A stretch of DNA of 64,000 nt, taken from NCBI GenBank assembly GCA_035578175.1, contig JAQMRL010000001.1, positions 53,591,553-53,655,552 of the forward strand, in the 5' to 3' direction. Made by a program: the position numbers and the translations under genes. This document shows, in pieces, positions 50,901 through 56,900 of the stretch; the stretch's first letter is position 1; the number at the start of each line of letters is the position of its first letter. Under the pieces are notes generated by a model, which saw nothing but the letters and a program-made list of their open reading frames with translations, was not told where the DNA came from and searched no databases. This DNA is from Catonia carolina. Lineage: Eukaryota > Arthropoda > Insecta > Hemiptera > Achilidae.

Positions 50901-53900
50901 GCAGTCTTTAATAGGCATGCACAGAAGCGTTCTTGTTTTGTAACCAGTTCTTGCATCAATATCATGATTAAAACGACCATCCTATAACAATAAAAACATG
51001 CCACACTGTAAAAATTATGCTACAATTTATGCAGAAAAAATTCAATACTAATTTTTAAACAACTATAGCACCATATTAGTAAAAAAATCTGGTGTGAAAC
51101 ACTCACACGACTTTCTCTTGCCAATGCAAATAATTAATAATAAACCTAACATTATTAATAAAATATTAGAAATAAACAAAAACTAACCTCAAAAACATAA
51201 CTTTATTTTAATCATGACTAAATGACGCAAAATGAAAATCGAACTCAATTTGGCTTAAAAAAAACGGAAAATCACACTTTCACGCTAAACTAGGCTCTGT
51301 AGAGAAAAATTCTCTAAATAAAAGTTGTAGATCTCTTAATTTTCTATAAATTTTATTATATACACTTTTGTCGTAAAATGCATACTAAAGCCGAAATGTT
51401 AAAAAAATCGATTTTTCTCACGTTTTCGTGAGGAAAAAAACAGAAAATCGCAAATTACCGCTAAACTAAGCGTTATACAAAAAAATGTTTGAAATAAAAG
51501 TTGTAGGATTTTCAATTCTCTACAACTTTTATTATATAAATTTTTGCTCTAAATTGCATATTAAAGCCGTAATCTTAAAAAAACTTTGTTTTTACGTGAA
51601 AACAGCCTCACCCAGAATTTCAGCAAACATGACGCCTACCCTATCTTGTAGAGAATAAAAAATTGAGTAAATGAGGCGATTTTTAAAAAAATCGTAGGAC
51701 CAGTTTTTGAGAAAATCGCAAAAAAGTGAAAAATTACACGAATAAACTACTACTTCTGTTTGACCGATTTTGATGAAAATGTTCGTGTCGGGTCCGGTAG
51801 TGGTATGTAACTTAAGTTTCAAGTTTCAAGTTCGTACGATGTTCCGTTCTCGAGATATTTTGTATACACACACAAACACACACACACAGACCAATCGCTA
51901 AAAACATGTTTTTTGGGTTCAGGGGGTTTGAAAACGTATAGATCCGGTGAAAACTCGGTTTCGAAAAATCGACATGAAAACAATACTTTCCTTCCTATAT
52001 ATTCATATAGGCAAGAGAAAGTAATAATTAACCAACTTTTATGGTAAAATACAACATTAAAATATCATAACCACCACAAAAGGAATAAGTTTTCTTACAA
52101 CAGTACACTGCTAAACCACCTTTTAAAATGAAAATTTTGAAGAAAAAAAATACATAGTTCCTCCTTATCATTCATACACTTAGTGTGCTTATTTTGTGGA
52201 GCTATAGTAACTTGAGTTTGCTCTTGTTTGCATTTAGAGGAAAAGGGGGAAAGCATCAGTGCGCAAGCGCGACTGCTTTAATTTCATTGCAACCAACACA
52301 ACAACGTATACAGTACTCAGAACACATACAGTATATCGTGGAACCTTTTGTTGGTTAACTGTACGATTATAACTGTTTGTTACCGTAAACAAAAATGTTA
52401 GTTTCTCAAAACGTGGGCAAATAATTCACAGTGCTGAACGAAATATAATATGCAGTGAAATAAAATGCTGTGAAGTTGAAGCTAAACAAAAATGCCTTTC
52501 CCTGCCTCTTCACAAAAGCCATGAGTGAGTTGCTAACTACTGTGATGTTTCTCTTTCCACAATTCGAAAAATAAAGAAGGAAATTAAAGATGTGAAGAAG
52601 CTATTCTTCAAAAGTTTTGTTGACACCTGGTAAAAAAAGGAAACGGTTAGGTAGAGACTGATAGTGCAGATGCTGATGACAGCGATAGTAAAGAAGGCGA
52701 TTCATTCGTAGAAAATTTTGTTCCAATGGAATAAGGTAGTAATTCAAACATTTCTAGTTATGTAATTAAGCTATAGGCAATATTACAGGTCACATTTATT
52801 TCTTATGAGGTTTATGAAGAAAACATTTTCTCGGAATAAACCACAGCTTACAAAATGTATGTAGAAACTGCATGGTAGTGAAATGTACGAGTAGTCTCTC
52901 GCTTTTAAGGTTGGCAGCACTGCAAATATTTCACTTCCCTTCCTCACAGCCCATCCATACGCAAAAGGTAATCCCGTGACTCAGTATCTATACCAGAAAT
53001 TTTATAATCCTGAAAATTTTGCTAGCTTTCAGAATTATTCATTACTTACTTTCCATACATAAACCAACAAATAGTTTAAAAGAAAAAAGCTAATGCATTT
53101 TTTTTGGAACGTCTTCAATAACAAAAGTTTTATTTTTTGTTTGTTCTCTGAACAAAACTCATTACAGCCATTGCTGTGAGTATCTATTGCATTACAAATA
53201 CAATGAAAACATAGAAAAAGATTTTGTAAATTTTTTATTTAATAGTTTATCCACTGAAAAAGTTTTCCAGTCAAACACTCAGTAGCATCTCAAGTAGCCT
53301 TTCTAATAAGACTTTTCAGCCCACAGTTTTCTTCATCATTTACATATCTGTTACAAACAGTAAAGAATCCTCTTACACATTAGACTAAGTCATTACATTT
53401 CATCAACACCAGAGGTAACTACAAAATAGCATTATTTAACTCTGCGTTATGTAAATCTACACAATTCTAATCAATTAACAGGTAAATCCTATGTATATAA
53501 CCAGAGATACCAAACAAATTTTTTATCCAGCGCCCTTTACTACATTTTTGGATGACTTACGCCTATGTAACTTGTCTCCATTTATTTTGGCCATTAATTT
53601 GACTTATCCATTGAGTCTTGCTACCTTCTGGATATCCTTTCCATTTTGTTTTTGGTTTTCCTGAATTTCTCCCTGTTGTTTTAAGCTGCTAATCCATTAC
53701 TTTTGTCGGTTATCTGTAGCCCACAGTTCTCTCATACGATGATTTATCCATTTCCAATTATATTAGACTATTTGTTCAGCTATAACTCATTTGCATTCAT
53801 GTTCTCAGGCAAATCTGTCCACTGGTCTTCTTGTCCCGTATTATAGTTGTATTCCCATCATGCTTATCTCAATTTCCTTCATGTGATACTTAGACTTTCC

Positions 53901-56900
53901 ATTGTTCCATCATTTACACTCCATGCCGAAACCAATATCAAAATCAAATAAAATTATATTTTAGAAAATAGAAGAAAAATTAGTACTCAATACAGACCTT
54001 GTAGGCATCAGGTATATTGACTGGTTCTCCACTCTCCGCAACGAACCCTACGATGCCCATACCCCATGGTATCCTGATTTCCTCTTTCTTCTCCATTTCT
54101 TGTAAGGTAGATCTTGAACATACATCAAACAGTTTGGAAACAAGACATCTAGATGAATGACATCCCTGGTTATGACGAATGTTTGTCGTTGACGAACTGA
54201 ATGTTGATGGATCTGCAATTGAACCTGTGTTTGTAGAGCCGATTACAGGCGACCCAACAACTACATTACCAGCACTGGGCGATGTAATGTTAGGTGGTGG
54301 TGGTGTTGTACTGAGCTCTGGCCTTGCAGGCTCTTCAATACTGATGCACCCGACTGGTCCCACAGCCGGTCGAACATGGTTACTCAAACTGTGGTTATGA
54401 CTGTTACTATTAATACTGGTTGGAATAGTGCTGTTAGGATTTGACCCTGTGCAGGGCTGTTTGGGAGAAGAAGGATCCCTCTCTCCCTGGACTAGAAACA
54501 ATGATCCTCGATCAGCATGCAGCAATGTACTTACATTCTGCAATATCTTATGACATAGTGAACGAACATCCAGTTCATTACAAATGTCTTTAACCTGGAA
54601 CAAAATAAGAATTGCGATAATTTATGAACTTATAGCAACAATTATTATTTAATGATAACACAAATGTAACCTTTGTTTTTGTAGAACCAACTTTCATATG
54701 CTTAGTAAACAAAAAAAAGTATTTAAATGCTGTTTTCAATCACAGGTAACTAGAGACATTGCTTCAAGCAATTGCTTTTAACTGAATAAACTGAACAGTA
54801 ATTTTTAATAAAAAATAATTATACATTAAAGCCATAGTATAAAGAACCCCATTAAACCGGATGTAACTTATTACAGACAACACAAAAAAACTGTTCGAGG
54901 ACTTTTAACTGCTGTCAAAAAATGAGACTTGAATAGTTTACATTAACCTCTAGTTGGTTATTTATATTTCATCAGTCACAATATTTCAAATTAGAAAATT
55001 TGTGGGGATATTCTTAGCACCAAATTTGAATCTGTTAAGCCTTTTAGAAAAACCTGAACAATTTAATTAAACATGAGGGGTTGACAGTTGAGAAAAATTT
55101 ATAATCTTTATGAAACAGGTTTTTTTCATGCAATGATACCTGACAGCACACGAATTTCACAAGGTGAAAAAACCACAAGTGGTAGGAAAATAAACATGAA
55201 ACTTTACAGATTTGTTGTGAGCAAATACAGATGGCAATTATATTATGATCAAACGTTTTATTATTGTTGAATACACACAAATTTTTTTCATTTTATGTTG
55301 AGACTATTTGTTATGTAAGTGCAATGAAAATTATTACTTGCCATTTCAGTAGTTTCATCGGAGTACAGCACTACTGTACTATAATGTTAAAATACATTTT
55401 GCTACAAACCAGTCCTTAATAAAATAGAAAACCATCAGCCGCAATAATGAGAATTTACTGTAATCCCCATTAATACTTTTGATTAAATTATCTCTGCAGC
55501 AAAAAGTTCAACTTTAGTGGATAACAAATCAATCAACTATGATTCAACAAAAGTTTCAACTAGTTTGAAGTCGTTAAGGAGTTATTAACTGGTAGATCTA
55601 GTTTTTTTTAAATTGATTTAAAGTTGCATCAACAGCTCAGTCATTAGCAACTACGGTGGGTTTAAACTTTGTGAAAATTTCCAGACCCTGGCTGGGAATT
55701 GAACCCAGGACCTCCACGGGTAAGCTAGCATGCTACCACTATGCTACGGAGGCAGCACATCTAATTTTTATAGAGGTAATATAATAAATAAAAATGTTAG
55801 TAATATCTTTTCTTCCTAGTGCCATGCAGACACTAGTTAAAAATGACCGAATACTAGAGTAGAATATAGTCATTCTTACATGCCTGGTTAAGTACCTATT
55901 TTATCTAGAAAGACCTAAAGTAAATGAATAAATGTTAGATCAGATATACATACCAATTCAAATATCAGCTCTTTTTCGTCAAGATGCCTGAGATCAGTTC
56001 TTGACCGCCTGTGCGTCCTGGTCTGTGATGAGGAGTTGTTGTTATTGTTGGGACCCTGAGTGGTTGTCGTTTCAGATGTAGGACTGACAGAAAGGAATGT
56101 TGGAGTTCCATCAATAGTATTTACAATAGGTTTAAGAAGTCCACCACGCTCAAATTCATGGGCAGAGATCTTACGAACAGGAGTGGTAGCACCAGAACTA
56201 GCCCTTGATGCTGGACATGGCATCTGAGGCTGACTATATACAGGTGAACCCAGATCACAACAACCACCCGATGAACCTCCTGTTGGTGTTGCATGTGACA
56301 CTAACCAAGCATCCACAACATGGCGAGTAGCTTTTCTAAAATAACAAAAAATACAAAACTACTCAAGCAAACAAAACACACTGCAACCTTGCTTTCAGGA
56401 AATTACTGTTTAATGAAATTTCATTATCACAAGGAATACAAATACATGTTCAGTTAAAAACGTTGTTTAGGTGATTGCCGAAGGCTGATTTGAACCTCTA
56501 GAGCAGTGGTTCTCAATGGTTGTACCGTGGCACACTAATATGCCATGAGATTAGTTTGGTGTACCGCGAAACTTCTGAGACTTTGTGATATATAAAACGA
56601 TAAAAAAAATTAAAATAATTTCACTCAACATTTAATTTAAAAAATAGAACAGGAAGATAATAATATTCAAGAACTTAAACTTATTTTATATTGGATTTAT
56701 TGGTTGACGTCTAACACAAAAGATTAGTTATTAATGAGAAACTTGAGTTTGTTGCTTCTTACATAAAAGTTCAATTCGTGGTGGAATTGAAGACAACCAC
56801 ACACGCATTTCCTGTTAAACTGAGAGAAGATTCTCGTGCTTCTTGTTTGTTTATGTCTGTGTAGAAAAGCCCAGCTCACACAAGCAGATGATTGAAAAAT

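Noticed and set aside
54179..54400. Plus-strand 73-codon frame rich in Val and Gly
   Set aside because: It is the antisense shadow of PDE11 exon 3.
55690..55757. tRNA gene candidate on the minus strand
   Set aside because: The D arm, A box and B box are good, but the acceptor stem does not close and the body repeats elsewhere, so it is a SINE.
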